This document shows, one piece after another, positions 41,002 through 52,975 of a stretch of DNA of 64,000 bases. Under the pieces are notes generated by a model. The model was not told the origin of the DNA, made no database searches, and saw only the letters and a list, made by a program, of their open reading frames with translations. Made by a program: the position numbers and the translations under genes. Source of the DNA: Falsiroseomonas oleicola (GTDB lineage: Bacteria; Pseudomonadota; Alphaproteobacteria; Acetobacterales; Acetobacteraceae); contig NZ_JAERQM010000002.1 in NCBI RefSeq assembly GCF_019029495.1, positions 124,001 to 188,000 on the forward strand. Direction: 5' to 3'. Every line of letters begins with the position of its first letter. Within the stretch, counting starts at the first letter, position 1.

Positions 41002-44000
41002 TCAGTCCTTGCGCAGCTTCAACTGGGCCAGCACGGCGAAGGGCGAATCCGGCTTGGGGCCGGAGGACCATTCGCGCGGCTGCCGGTCGCCGCCGCCCCG
41101 GTCGCGGTCGCGATCCGGGCGCGGGAAACGGTCGCCACCGCGCCGGTCGGGGCGCGGCCCCTCGGGACGCGGACGGTCGGCCTGGGGGCGATCCCCCTGG
41201 GGCCGATCCCCCTGGGGCCGGTCACCCTGCGGGCGCGGCGCCCTATCCCCCTGGGGCCTGTCACCTTGCGGCCTGTCACCCTGGGGACGATCCCCCTGCG
41301 GCGGCCGATCCCCTTGGGGCCGATCCGGCCGGGGGCGACGTGGACCCTCGAAGCGCGGGCGGTCCTGGCGCGGTGCCTCGGCCGCGGCGCCTGCGGTACC
41401 GGCTTCCGCCGGCGCGGCATCCCGGCGCTGTGGCGGCCGGCCGCGGTCACGGCGCGGGCCATCATGGCGCGGGCCATCCTCACGCTTGGGCCGCAGCTCC
41501 GGCGGGATGGGTGGGCCGAAATAGATCGGACGCGGGCCGGCATCGGCCGGGCGCGGCGCACGTTCGGGCCGCGGACCACGTTCCCCACGCGGCACATCGC
41601 CCCGCGATTGGTCGCCCCGATGCTGGTCGCCCCGAGGTTCCCCGCGCGCATCGCGACGCGGGCCGCGCGGCCCCATTGGCCGGTCCTGCCGCACCACGCT
41701 GATGCGCGGCGGGACAAGCGGGCCGAACTGCCCCTCCTCCAGCGGCGGGGAGGGCATCAGCCGGAAGCCCATCGCCTCCAGCGCCATGGACAGCGTGTCG
41801 CCCTTCACCCCGAGGCGGGAGGCAAGACCCTCCGGCACCGGCGCGGCAGCACGGCGGGTCAGATAGCCCAGCTCGCCGGCAATCCGCTCCGCCACATCCA
41901 GCCGCAGCAGCACCCGCCCGGCCGGCAGCCAGCCGGCGATCTGGGCGAAGCCTTGCGGCCAGCCTTCCGGCCCGCGCGGCGTGTTCGGGTCTTCCGGCGC
42001 CGGCAGCGGCGTTTCCGGCAGGGTGACGGAGACCAGCCCCGGATTCGGCAGCAGCGGCGTCGGGATATTGCGGCGCAGCGCCCAGAGCTGCGCGCGCAGC
42101 CCCATGGCGCGCGGTTTCAGCACGTCCGGCAGGTACATGGCGTAGCGCCCGGCGCGGATGCCGATGGCCTTCAGCCGCGCCCGCAGCTCCGCCGGAATTT
42201 CCCGCTCGGTCGCGCCGGGGGCGAGGCCCATCGCTTCGCGCAGCCGGAAGGCCGGGCCGCGCAGGGTATTGTCCTCGGCCGCCTTGGCCTCGATCGCCTC
42301 CAGCCCGCCGAGCTCGCGCTTGACCAGGGAGTCCATCCAGGCCGCGAGCCGCACCCGCACCCGTTCCCGCTGGGCATTGTCCAGGAATTCGGTGGCGATG
42401 ACGTCGACATGCGGCTTCAGCGGCTCCGGCCCCGGGCGCAGGCGGGCGATCTCGGCCTCGTCCCAGATCACCCGGTGCTGCGGCGTCAGCCGGAAGGCGT
42501 CGTCCTTGGCGACCTCAAGACTCGCCAGGCGGCGGGGGATTTCCTCGCGCAGGGCGCGGCGCGCGGCGCGCAGCACCAGGCGCTTGTCTTCCTCCTTGGT
42601 CGCCTCGGCATCCGGCTGGAAGTGGAAGCCGGTGACCTTGCCGACCGTATGGCCTTCCACCACCACCTCGCCCTGGCGCGTCACGGCGGAGAGCAGCGTC
42701 TCCTCCGTGTCATCCAGGCGGCGGATCAGATGGGCGGCGCGGCGGTCGACGAAGCGGGCGATCAGGCGCTCATGCAGCGCGTCGGAAACCGCTTCCTCGG
42801 CCTTGCGGGCTTCCGCCTGCTGGGTCGCGGCATCGGCGATCCAGTCGGCGCGGGCGGCGATGTAGGACCAGATGCGGATATTGGCGAGGCGGGCCATCAG
42901 GGTGTCGAGGTCACCCTCGACATTGCCGAGTGCGGCGATATTGCCGGCCACCCAGTCGCTTGGCAGCCGGCCATCCGTCGCCAGATGCTCGAAGATCTTG
43001 GCGCAGAGCCGCGTATGGCTGTCATCCGCGATCTTGCGGAAGTCCGGCACCTGGCAGGCTTCCCACAGCAGCCGCACGCGGGCGCGGCCCTTGCCGAGTT
43101 CCCGGATTTCCGATTCGCGGGACAGGGCGTTCAGCGTGATGTGGTCGACCGCGTCATTGCCCTTGGCGAGGCCGGGCGTGGGCGGCGCGGTGGCAAGGCT
43201 GTCCAGCAGCCCGTCGATGCTGGCGAAATCCAGGTCCGAATTGCGCCAGGCGATTTGTGCCAGTGGCTCGAAGGCATGGCCTTCTATCTGGCGGGCCAGC
43301 TCATCCGGCAGCGGCGGGCATTCGGCGGTGGTCCCGAAGGTGCCGTCGCGCATGCCGCGGCCGGCGCGGCCGGCGATCTGGGCGGCTTCCTGGGCGTTCA
43401 GCGGGCGGATCTGGTGGCCGTCGAACTTCTGGAGGTCGGCGAAGGCGATGTGGTCGACATCCATGTTCAGGCCCATGCCGATGGCATCGGTCGCGACCAG
43501 GAAATCCACCTCGCGATTCTGGTACAGCGCCACCTGGGCGTTGCGCGTGCGGGGCGACATGCGCCCCATCACCACGGCGCAACCGCCCCGGCGGCGACGG
43601 ATGGCCTCCGCGATCGCATAGACCTCGGCCGCGCTGAAGGCGACGACGGCGCTGCGCGGCGGCAGTTTTGTCAGCTTGGCGGGGCCGGAATGGGTCAGCT
43701 GCGACAGGCGGGGCCGCGTCTCGATCTCGGCCTGCGGCACCAGTCGCTGAAGCAGCGGCCGGATGGTCTCGGCCCCCAGAAACATGGTTTCGACCATGCC
43801 GCGCGCATGCAGCAGGCGATCCGTGAAGATGTGCCCGCGATCGGCATCGGCGCAGAGCTGGATCTCGTCCACCGCGACGAATTCAGCGCGGCGGTCCAGC
43901 GGCATGGCTTCCACCGTGCAGGCGAACCAGCGCGCCTCGGGGGGGACGATCTTTTCCTCCCCGGTGATCAGCGCGACGTACTTCTCCCCCTTGGCCGCGA

Positions 44001-44175
44001 CCATGCGGTCGTAGTTCTCGCGCGCCAGAAGGCGCAGCGGGAAGCCGATGATGCCGGAGGCATGCGCCAGCAGGCGAGTGATCGCCAGATGCGTCTTGCC
44101 GGTATTGGTCGGGCCAAGCACCGCGCGAACGCGCGGGGCAAACATCTGGCCATGGGACATGTGATGGTCGGACAT
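41002..44175 (-). CDS. SUV3/MgpS-like DEAD-box-type RNA helicase with low-complexity C-terminal tail
   Basis: 1057-residue superfamily-2 helicase. Walker A is AVLGPTNTGKTHLA, followed by LARENYDRMV, the DE-box AVDEIQLCAD and motif VI QIAGRAGRGMRDG. DFLVATDAIGMGLNMDVDH is motif V. These are the hallmarks of the SUV3 helicase of the mitochondrial degradosome, common in alphaproteobacteria. From about residue 825 the protein becomes an Arg/Pro/Gly-rich tail with GDRPQ repeats, ending AVLAQLKLRKD. The start is ATG 44175; ATG 44160 is possible. Divergent from a HAMP protein gene. Confidence 0.88.
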   Translation of the reverse strand: MSDHHMSHGQMFAPRVRAVLGPTNTGKTHLAITRLLAHASGIIGFPLRLLARENYDRMVAAKGEKYVALITGEEKIVPPEARWFACTVEAMPLDRRAEFVAVDEIQLCADADRGHIFTDRLLHARGMVETMFLGAETIRPLLQRLVPQAEIETRPRLSQLTHSGPAKLTKLPPRSAVVAFSAAEVYAIAEAIRRRRGGCAVVMGRMSPRTRNAQVALYQNREVDFLVATDAIGMGLNMDVDHIAFADLQKFDGHQIRPLNAQEAAQIAGRAGRGMRDGTFGTTAECPPLPDELARQIEGHAFEPLAQIAWRNSDLDFASIDGLLDSLATAPPTPGLAKGNDAVDHITLNALSRESEIRELGKGRARVRLLWEACQVPDFRKIADDSHTRLCAKIFEHLATDGRLPSDWVAGNIAALGNVEGDLDTLMARLANIRIWSYIAARADWIADAATQQAEARKAEEAVSDALHERLIARFVDRRAAHLIRRLDDTEETLLSAVTRQGEVVVEGHTVGKVTGFHFQPDAEATKEEDKRLVLRAARRALREEIPRRLASLEVAKDDAFRLTPQHRVIWDEAEIARLRPGPEPLKPHVDVIATEFLDNAQRERVRVRLAAWMDSLVKRELGGLEAIEAKAAEDNTLRGPAFRLREAMGLAPGATEREIPAELRARLKAIGIRAGRYAMYLPDVLKPRAMGLRAQLWALRRNIPTPLLPNPGLVSVTLPETPLPAPEDPNTPRGPEGWPQGFAQIAGWLPAGRVLLRLDVAERIAGELGYLTRRAAAPVPEGLASRLGVKGDTLSMALEAMGFRLMPSPPLEEGQFGPLVPPRISVVRQDRPMGPRGPRRDARGEPRGDQHRGDQSRGDVPRGERGPRPERAPRPADAGPRPIYFGPPIPPELRPKREDGPRHDGPRRDRGRPPQRRDAAPAEAGTAGAAAEAPRQDRPRFEGPRRPRPDRPQGDRPPQGDRPQGDRPQGDRPQGDRAPRPQGDRPQGDRPQGDRPQADRPRPEGPRPDRRGGDRFPRPDRDRDRGGGDRQPREWSSGPKPDSPFAVLAQLKLRKD
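41174..41327 (-). repeat. In-gene 15-bp repeats coding GDRPQ units
   Basis: About eight imperfect 15-bp units (coding GDRPQ, with occasional indels of whole codons such as RPPQGD and RAPRPQGD) within the helicase tail. All changes keep the frame. Such coding repeats are prone to slippage, so tail length probably varies between strains (inference). Confidence 0.85.
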
Positions 44176-44352
44176 ATTGGGAATTGGGCATGGTCCGTGG
44201 GGGCAGCGGTTGCGTGGCACGCCATCGCGCCCTTGGCAACAGCAGCCACGCCGCAGGCCTTCATCGAAATGGCAACGAAGTGTCAATCTCCGCGGGTCAG
44301 ACTGCCCCCGGTGGCCGTTCCCCCCGGGCCACATTCGGGCAGGAGGCCCAGG

Positions 44353-45270
44353 ATGTCCGTAACGTTTCGGCGAGCCCTGCAGCCAGGGCCGCGCTTCGAT
44401 TCCCCATCGCAGTCCGAGCCGAACGAGGGTCGCCTTGCCTGGATGATCGGCCTCGGGGCGCTGCTGGGTCTTTGCCTGACCGCAACCGTGCTGCTGCCGC
44501 GAAGCGATGCGCCATTGCCGTCACCCGATACGGCCGAGGCCCTCTCCTTGCTCGCACCACGTCCGGCGGAGCCCGCGACGCTGGGCGGGCTGGGCCGTGC
44601 CCTGGCGGTGCTGGAGCGGGACCTGAGCATCTGGCAACGGCTGGTGGCGCCGGAAGGCCAGGTCGATCTGGGCCCCCTGCGCGCCAGCCTGGCCGATGGC
44701 GCGGGCCCGGGGCGCCAGATGCCGGAGGCAGCGCCACGCGCGGGACTGGTCGAGCCGGCCGATGATGCCGCCGGCCTGGGGCTGATCCTGCTGGCGCTGG
44801 CGCTGGCCGGCGCCACGCTCTGCGCCGGGATCGCCGCGCTGCTGCTGGAGCGGCTGCTCTTCGCCCCCTTCCGCGCCTTGCGCGACGTGGCCGATGCCAT
44901 GGCGGAGGGAAATCTGGACAGCGCGGTGCCCGGCACCGGGCGGGCGGATGAGGCCGGCGCCCTGGCGCGCAGCCTGGAACGCCTGCGCATCGCGACGCTG
45001 ATGGCGCAGGAGGAGGTGGCGCCGGGCGCCGGCCCCGGGATCGAGGCGGCGACGCGCCATATCGAGCAGATCGCGGCCGGCGCCGCGGCCCGGGCGCTGG
45101 AGACCAGCCTCGCACCCGGTGCGGCGTGGGAGGAACTGGCGCGGGAGGCGCGGGAACTGGCGCGGCAGGTGGTGACCATCCGCGCCGCGGCCGGGCAATC
45201 CGTGGCCGCCATCGCGCGCCTGGAGGCAGAGGCGACCTCATCCGTTCGGGAGACGCATGCGGCCGGCTGA
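44353..45270 (+). CDS. HAMP-domain membrane protein without an output domain
   Basis: 305 residues. TM1 is at about 29-49 (WMIGLGALLGLCLTATVLLP) and TM2 at about 137-158 (LGLILLALALAGATLCAGIA). The HAMP motif then reads LRDVADAMAEGNLDSAVPGT, followed by DEAGALARSLERLR. A short helical C-terminus of about 90 residues follows with no kinase, cyclase or MCP tip. AGGAGG sits 6 bases before the ATG, which fixes the start. It resembles a receptor that has lost its signalling part, or one that acts through partner coiled coils. The function is unknown. Confidence 0.75.
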   Translation: MSVTFRRALQPGPRFDSPSQSEPNEGRLAWMIGLGALLGLCLTATVLLPRSDAPLPSPDTAEALSLLAPRPAEPATLGGLGRALAVLERDLSIWQRLVAPEGQVDLGPLRASLADGAGPGRQMPEAAPRAGLVEPADDAAGLGLILLALALAGATLCAGIAALLLERLLFAPFRALRDVADAMAEGNLDSAVPGTGRADEAGALARSLERLRIATLMAQEEVAPGAGPGIEAATRHIEQIAAGAAARALETSLAPGAAWEELAREARELARQVVTIRAAAGQSVAAIARLEAEATSSVRETHAAG

Positions 45271-45275
45271 GCCGG

Positions 45276-45584
45276 TCAGCCCAGCAGCAGGTGACCCAGC
45301 ATCAGCAGGGCGCCGAGAAAGGTGGCGGCCGGCACCGCCATCAGGCGCATGTCGATGGCATCGGTCGGCATCTTGCGACCCGGGAAGCCCGGCCGCAACG
45401 GCAGGTCGCGCCATTGCAGCCGCAGGTAGCGGGCCGATTCGAGGACCCAGATGGCGGCGGCCAGTCCGATGCCCAGCTCCTGCATCGGCAGGCGCGGCAC
45501 CAGCGTATCGGCGCTGGCCAGGGCGATCCACAGGGCTGGGGCGACGACGCCAATGACCAACATCCAGCGCAGGCCTGGATCCAT
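45276..45584 (-). CDS. Small three-helix membrane protein, unknown function
   Basis: 102 residues with hydrophobic segments around WMLVIGVVAPALWIALAS, LGIGLAAAIWVLESARYL and AVPAATFLGALLMLGHLLLG. No recognisable family. AAAGG precedes the ATG at suitable distance. It is convergent with the HAMP protein gene (5 bp) and divergent from the MFS transporter gene, so it is expressed alone. Confidence 0.6.
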   Translation of the reverse strand: MDPGLRWMLVIGVVAPALWIALASADTLVPRLPMQELGIGLAAAIWVLESARYLRLQWRDLPLRPGFPGRKMPTDAIDMRLMAVPAATFLGALLMLGHLLLG

Positions 45585-45686
45585 CGCGGCTGACCTTTTC
45601 CTGACACGAGGCCCCGCAGCTTGGCGGATTTCCGCCATGCGGCAACAGGCCTTGGCGACGCTGCCCGGGCAGGCCAGCCTGCGCGG

Positions 45687-46841
45687 GTGACACCCGCCCT
45701 TCGCTTCGTCCTGCTCTACAGTGCCCAGTTCGTGGTGGTCGGCGTCACGCTGCCCTTCCTGCCGGCGGTGCTGGCCGACAAGGGGTTGTCGCCGCAGGAA
45801 GTCGGGGTGCTGCTGGCGGTGGGCTCGGCGGTGCGGCTGCTGGCGGGGCCGGCGGGCGGGCGGGTGGCGGATGCGCTGGGCGATGCGCGGGCGGTGCTGG
45901 TCGCCGGCGCGGCCATCGCGGCGCTGGCCGCCTGCGGCTTCCTGCTGCCGGCGGGTTTTCTTCTGTTGATGCTGGCGATGGCGCTGCACAGCGCCGCCTT
46001 CGCGCCGGTGGTGCCGCTGACCGATGCGCTGGCGCTGGCCGCGTCCCGCCGCGCGCCGGGCTTCGACTATGCCCGGGTGCGGGCGGCGGGCAGCATCGCC
46101 TTCATGCTGGCGGCGGTGGCGGTGGGGCAGGCGGTGGCCTGGGCCGGGATCGGCGCGGCGGTCTGGCTGATGCTTGCGGGGCTGGTCGCCACCGCGCTCG
46201 CCGGACTGGTCCTGCCCGCGTCACCGCCCCGGCCGGCGCGAGGCCTGGCGCGCGGCTGGGCCGGCTTCCTGGCGCCGCTGCGCATTCCGGCGGTGCGCCG
46301 GTTGATGCTGGTCTCCGCCCTGATCCAGGGCAGCCATGCGTTGTATTACGGCTTTGGCACCCTGCACTGGCAGGCGGCGGGGCTGGGCGCCGGTCTGATC
46401 GGCGGGCTCTGGGCCGTGGGCGTGCTGGCGGAGGTGGCGCTGTTCCTCTGGGGGCGGGGGCTTGTCGCACGACTCGGGCCGGTCGGCCTGTCGCTGGCCG
46501 CCGCCGGGGCCGGGGTGCTGCGCTGGGGGGTGACGGCGCTGACGGTCGACCCCTGGCTGCTGGTGCCGGCGCAGATGCTGCACGCCGCGACCTTTGGGAT
46601 GCAGCACCTGGCGACCATGGCCGTGCTGTCCCGCGTGGTGCCGCCAGCCGAGGCCGGCACGGCGCAGACCCTGCACGCGGCGGTGGGCGTCGGGCTGTGG
46701 ATGGGGCTGCTCGCCTTGGTCTGCGGGCCGCTTTATGCCTGGGCGGGTGGGGCCGGCTTCTGGGCCATGGCGGTGCTCTGTGCCCTGGCGCTGCCCGCCA
46801 GCCTGGCGCTGGGGGCGGCGATTGGTCCCAAAGCGCGATGA
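45687..46841 (+). CDS. MFS transporter (MFS_1-like / HcaT family)
   Basis: 384-residue, roughly 12-helix transporter. The opening TPALRFVLLYSAQFVVVGVTLPFLPAVL, in which the N-terminal helix is followed by DKGLSPQEVGVLLAVGSAVR, and the later FDYARVRAAGSIAF with PPAEAGTAQTLHAA are typical of the HcaT-like (phenylpropionate transporter) branch. The substrate is not predictable. The GTG at 45687 was chosen because it gives this conserved N-terminus; an ATG at 45621 would add an uncharacteristic extension. Confidence 0.82.
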   Translation: MTPALRFVLLYSAQFVVVGVTLPFLPAVLADKGLSPQEVGVLLAVGSAVRLLAGPAGGRVADALGDARAVLVAGAAIAALAACGFLLPAGFLLLMLAMALHSAAFAPVVPLTDALALAASRRAPGFDYARVRAAGSIAFMLAAVAVGQAVAWAGIGAAVWLMLAGLVATALAGLVLPASPPRPARGLARGWAGFLAPLRIPAVRRLMLVSALIQGSHALYYGFGTLHWQAAGLGAGLIGGLWAVGVLAEVALFLWGRGLVARLGPVGLSLAAAGAGVLRWGVTALTVDPWLLVPAQMLHAATFGMQHLATMAVLSRVVPPAEAGTAQTLHAAVGVGLWMGLLALVCGPLYAWAGGAGFWAMAVLCALALPASLALGAAIGPKAR

Positions 46842-46880
46842 CCGGAGGTGCGAAGGCACCGGAGGTCTGAATCGCGCGGT

Positions 46881-47636
46881 CTACAAATCCCGCCAGCCAT
46901 CCCCGTACCAGACCCGCGGCGTGACCTTCGCGCGGCCGTCTTCCACCTCGATGCGGTTATAGGCATTGGGCGTGCCGCGCAGGCGGGTGGAGGTGGCGCT
47001 GCCGGCCTGGGCCAGCACCAGCGCGCCATCCCGCACCGGCCGCACATCGCCCAGATGCAGATGCCCGGTCAGCACCAGCCCCACCTTCAGCCGCGCGAAG
47101 GCGGCCAGCGCCGGCTCGGCATTGCCGACCAGCCGGGCGCCGGGCTTCAGCAGGGGGGCCTGGAAGGGGTGATGGGCCACGATGATGCGGAAGGGGCCGG
47201 GGGGCAGCGCCATCAGATGCGCCTCCGCCGCCGCCAGCCGGCTGCGCGAAACCCGGCCGCGCGCCCAGTTCAGGTAGAAGCCGGCGCGGCGGGCCGTGTT
47301 CATGCCGACCAGCGCCACCTCCGCATCGGTGAAGACCGGCTCCGTCTCCGGCCCCACATGGAAGCGCCAGCGGCGATAGGGGTCGGTGAAGCGCTCCAGC
47401 AGGTTGTAGGGCGACAGGTCGTGATTGCCCGGCACGGCGAGGAAGGGAATCCGCAGCCCGCGCAGGAATTCCATGGCGGCGATGAACTCGCTGTGCCGCG
47501 CGCCCTGGGTCAGGTCGCCCGAAACGGCGAGAAGGTCGGGCTGCCATTCCGCCAGTTCCTGCGTGAAGCTGGCCACCACCACCGGGTCATGGGCGCCAAA
47601 ATGCAGGTCCGAGAGATGCGCGATGCGTCGGGCCAT
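46881..47636 (-). CDS. Metallophosphoesterase
   Basis: 251-residue calcineurin-like phosphoesterase. All metal-binding blocks are present: IAHLSDLHFG, AVSGDLTQGA, VPGNHDLS, IIVAHHPF and LTGHLHLGD. This is the 3',5'-cAMP phosphodiesterase (CpdA)-like or general phosphodiesterase class; the true substrate is unknown. The start is 2 bp after the lipid kinase stop, so the two genes are cotranscribed, perhaps linking phospholipid and phosphate-ester turnover. Confidence 0.9.
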   Translation of the reverse strand: MARRIAHLSDLHFGAHDPVVVASFTQELAEWQPDLLAVSGDLTQGARHSEFIAAMEFLRGLRIPFLAVPGNHDLSPYNLLERFTDPYRRWRFHVGPETEPVFTDAEVALVGMNTARRAGFYLNWARGRVSRSRLAAAEAHLMALPPGPFRIIVAHHPFQAPLLKPGARLVGNAEPALAAFARLKVGLVLTGHLHLGDVRPVRDGALVLAQAGSATSTRLRGTPNAYNRIEVEDGRAKVTPRVWYGDGWRDL

Positions 47637-47638
47637 TC

Positions 47639-48574
47639 TCAGGCCGCGGCTGCGGTTTCGGCGGCGGCGCCCTCGGCCTCCCCGGGTGGCGGCACCAGCA
47701 CGCGCAGCGAAGCGGGATGGATGCGATAGACCAGCGGCGGGGTCAGCAGCATCGCCTCCCCGTCATTCATCACCCGGATCGCGGTGCGCGGCGTGCCGAT
47801 GGTCACCTGGCTCGCGGTGCGTTCCTGCACCAGGCGGGACCCGCGCCAGCTTCCCAGGAACATCCCGGCCATCAGCTTCACCCACCACCAGGCGCCGTAG
47901 CGCCGCGCGACATAGAGGGCCAACTCCCCGGCATCGAGGCGCGGGCGCGCCATCATCAGCCCGAAACCCTCCGCATAGCGATTGTTGGCCACCGCCAGCG
48001 CCCGGGTCCAGAGCCGGACGATCCGCCCCCCCTCCAGCGCCACCGACAGCCGCATCGGCCGATGCCGCCATTCGGAACGCAGCGCGGCGAGGGCGAAGCG
48101 AAAGCGCGGCAGCCAGCCACGCTTGCCGCGCCCCCGTTCCCGGTGCCGGCCGAGCCAGGAGGGGGAGCCGATGACCGAGGAACACAGGAAGACATGGCCG
48201 TTTACATCGGCCACGTCGATCACGCGGATATGGCCGTGCGACAGCGCGATGGCCGCGGCCTCCAGCTCCAGCGGAATGCCGAGATCCTTGGCCAGCATGT
48301 TCATGGTGCCGAGCGGCAGGATGCCCAGCGCCGTCTGCTTGCCCATCAGCCGTTCGGCGGCCGCCATGATGGAGCCGTCGCCGCCGCCCACCACCACCGC
48401 ATCCGCGCCCATGGCGACGGCCTCGTCGAGGCGGGCGAGCAGGCCCTCGGCATGATCGGGGACCAGCACGGCATCCAGGCCTGCGGCCGTGAGATGCCGC
48501 GTGACCTCGGCCTCGATTTCCTCGCGGCCAAGAGCTGTGCCGGAGGCGGCGTTGATGACGACGGCGATGCGCAT
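47639..48574 (-). CDS. Diacylglycerol kinase-family (YegS/DgkB-like) lipid kinase
   Basis: 311-residue kinase with the DAGK catalytic fold. The N-terminus IAVVINAASGTALGREEI, the nucleotide site VVVGGGDGSIMAAAERL, and LGILPLGTMNMLAKDLGIP are diagnostic. The second domain includes LALYVARRYGAWWWVKL. Such enzymes phosphorylate diacylglycerol or related lipids; substrate not certain. Precedes the metallophosphoesterase gene by 2 bp. The C-terminus is Ala/Glu-rich. Confidence 0.9.
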   Translation of the reverse strand: MRIAVVINAASGTALGREEIEAEVTRHLTAAGLDAVLVPDHAEGLLARLDEAVAMGADAVVVGGGDGSIMAAAERLMGKQTALGILPLGTMNMLAKDLGIPLELEAAAIALSHGHIRVIDVADVNGHVFLCSSVIGSPSWLGRHRERGRGKRGWLPRFRFALAALRSEWRHRPMRLSVALEGGRIVRLWTRALAVANNRYAEGFGLMMARPRLDAGELALYVARRYGAWWWVKLMAGMFLGSWRGSRLVQERTASQVTIGTPRTAIRVMNDGEAMLLTPPLVYRIHPASLRVLVPPPGEAEGAAAETAAAA

Positions 48575-48695
48575 GTGACCCGCAACGGTTTGGCCAGCGA
48601 AAGGTTCGCCGGAGCTGTGTGATGACACCAGCGATGTTTGTGGGACAGGCTGGTGGGGCTTGAGCCTCACGTGATCGTGCCCTGGCGGGGATGCG

Positions 48696-48729
48696 AAAAG
48701 GGCGCGGCCCTTGCGGACCGCGCCCCCTT
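48696..48729 (-). terminator. Rho-independent terminator of the aconitase gene
   Basis: An 8-bp GC stem (48700-48707 with 48718-48725), followed on the minus strand by TTTTC, lies about 25 bp past the aconitase stop. It is the clearest intrinsic terminator in the window. The remaining 120 bp up to the lipid kinase start show no gene. Confidence 0.8.
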
Positions 48730-48752
48730 TCCTCAATCGCGCGATGCTCGGA

Positions 48753-51449
<2,697 letters not shown>

Positions 51450-51725
51450 GGTCCGGGGTCCCCGTTCGCGTGGCGCCGGGTTGGGTGCCACCCCGGAAGC
51501 GGGGCGCCTTCCGCCAAGCCTGGCGCGGTTCCGCCGTGCCGCTTTCGCGACCGCAGCAGGCGGCTTAAACCACAGGGATGACGGGCGGTCCATCCGCCAG
51601 CGTCGCCAATGCGCGCGCTTGTGCGCGCCTTGTGTCCGACGCATGCCGGATTGGACCCTGCAAACCTGTGCAGGAGTTGTTTTCGTGCGCCGGGCCGTCG
51701 GCCTGGGTACGGGGAAGGGGGAGGG

Positions 51726-52316
51726 GTGCTGGAAGCGCGGGATCTGGCCTGCTGGCGTGGCGACCGGGCGATTTTCGCCGGCCTGTCCTTCACGCTTGAG
51801 CCCGGCGGGGCGCTGCTGCTGCTGGGCGCCAATGGCGCCGGCAAGTCCAGCCTGTTGCGGCTGCTGGCCGGGTTGATCCCGCCGGCCGAGGGCCTTCTTT
51901 TATGGCAGGGGCAGGATGCGCTGGCCGATCGCGTCGCCCATGCGGCGCGGCTGCGCTACCTCAGCCACCAGGATGCGCTGAAGCCCTCGCTGACGGCCGC
52001 TGAGAATCTTTCCTTCTATGCCCGGCTCTGGGGTGGGGAAGTGGCGGCGGCGCTGGCGAGTGTCGGGCTTTCGGAACTGGCGGAATTGCCGGCGCGGATG
52101 CTGTCCTCCGGCCAGAAACGGCGGCTGGCTTTGGCGCGGCTGGCCCTGGCGCCGGTGCCGCTCTGGCTGCTGGATGAGCCGACGGTGGGGCTGGATGCGG
52201 CCTCCGTCGAACGGCTCGGCGCGCTGCTGGCGGCACACCGGGCGGCGGGCGGCGCGGTGCTGGCCGCGACCCACCTGCCGCTGCCCCTGCCGGGCGCGCG
52301 GGAGCTGGTGCTGTGA
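51726..52316 (+). CDS. ccmA: Haem exporter ATP-binding protein CcmA
   Basis: 196-residue ABC ATPase of the cytochrome c maturation system, which with CcmB powers release of holo-CcmE. Walker A is [19 protein letters not shown], the signature [14 protein letters not shown] and Walker [32 protein letters not shown] is characteristic of CcmA. The GTG at 51726 follows a purine-rich GGGGGAGGG run and gives the family start [12 protein letters not shown]. An ATG at 51609 would add 39 residues. Its stop overlaps the ccmB start (GTGA). Confidence 0.92.
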   Translation: MLEARDLACWRGDRAIFAGLSFTLEPGGALLLLGANGAGKSSLLRLLAGLIPPAEGLLLWQGQDALADRVAHAARLRYLSHQDALKPSLTAAENLSFYARLWGGEVAAALASVGLSELAELPARMLSSGQKRRLALARLALAPVPLWLLDEPTVGLDAASVERLGALLAAHRAAGGAVLAATHLPLPLPGARELVL

Positions 52317-52972
52317 GGGGCTTCAACGCGGTGCTCGGCCGCGAATTGCGGCTGGCGCTGCGGCATCCGGCGGACAGCCTGGCGGCGGTGATGTTCTTCG
52401 TGCTGGTCTGCGCCCTGTTCCCCTTCGGCATCGGGCCTTCCCCTGAAATCCTCGCCCGCATCGCCCCCGGCGCGCTGCTGGCGGCCGGGCTGTTGGCGGC
52501 GCTGCTGCCGCTGGACCGGCTGTTCGGGGCGGAGGCGGAGGATGGCTCGCTCGACCAGTTGTTGGTCTCCGGCCTGCCGCCGGCGCTGCTGGCCGCGGCC
52601 AAGGCGCTCGGCCATTGGCTGGTCACCGGCCTGCCACTGCTGGTGGCGACGCCCGTGGCGGCGGCCATGCTCAACCTGCCGGTGGAAGCCTGGGGGGTGG
52701 CGATGCTGGCGCTGGGTCTGGCCACCGGCGTGCTGTCGCTGTTCGGCACGGCGGGGGCGGCGCTGACGCTGGGCGCGCGGCGCGGCGGGGTGCTGCTGCC
52801 GCTGCTGGTGCTGCCGCTGTCTATCCCCGCGGTGATCTTCGGCGCCGCCGCCATCGAGGCGGCGGCCGGCGGCATCCCGGCGCGACCCTATCTTCTGCTG
52901 CTGGCCGCCCTGCTGGCCCTGGCCGCGCCCCTGGCCCCGCTCGCCGCCGGAGCCGCGTTGCGGGGGGAGTAA
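52313..52972 (+). CDS. ccmB: Haem exporter permease CcmB
   Basis: 219-residue membrane protein with six predicted helices. Family stretches are LGRELRLALRHPADSLAAVM, FFVLVCALFPFGIGP, the loop LFGAEAEDGSLDQLLVSGLP and LLVLPLSIPAVIFGAAAIEA. The GTG start overlaps the ccmA stop. The next gene of the usual cluster, ccmC, is not downstream; a repeat and a convergent amidohydrolase gene follow. Confidence 0.93.
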   Translation: MRGFNAVLGRELRLALRHPADSLAAVMFFVLVCALFPFGIGPSPEILARIAPGALLAAGLLAALLPLDRLFGAEAEDGSLDQLLVSGLPPALLAAAKALGHWLVTGLPLLVATPVAAAMLNLPVEAWGVAMLALGLATGVLSLFGTAGAALTLGARRGGVLLPLLVLPLSIPAVIFGAAAIEAAAGGIPARPYLLLLAALLALAAPLAPLAAGAALRGE

Positions 52973-52975
52973 TTA

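Noticed and set aside
41174-41327. Possible CRISPR-like or tandem DNA repeat
   Set aside because: The 15-bp units are contiguous, lack spacers and are codons for GDRPQ in the helicase tail.
40600-45270. A 1556-codon open frame on the plus strand across the helicase gene
   Set aside because: Only the last 305 codons (from ATG 44353) look like a protein. The rest is antisense to the SUV3-like helicase, S4 and fdxA genes and is open because of high GC content.
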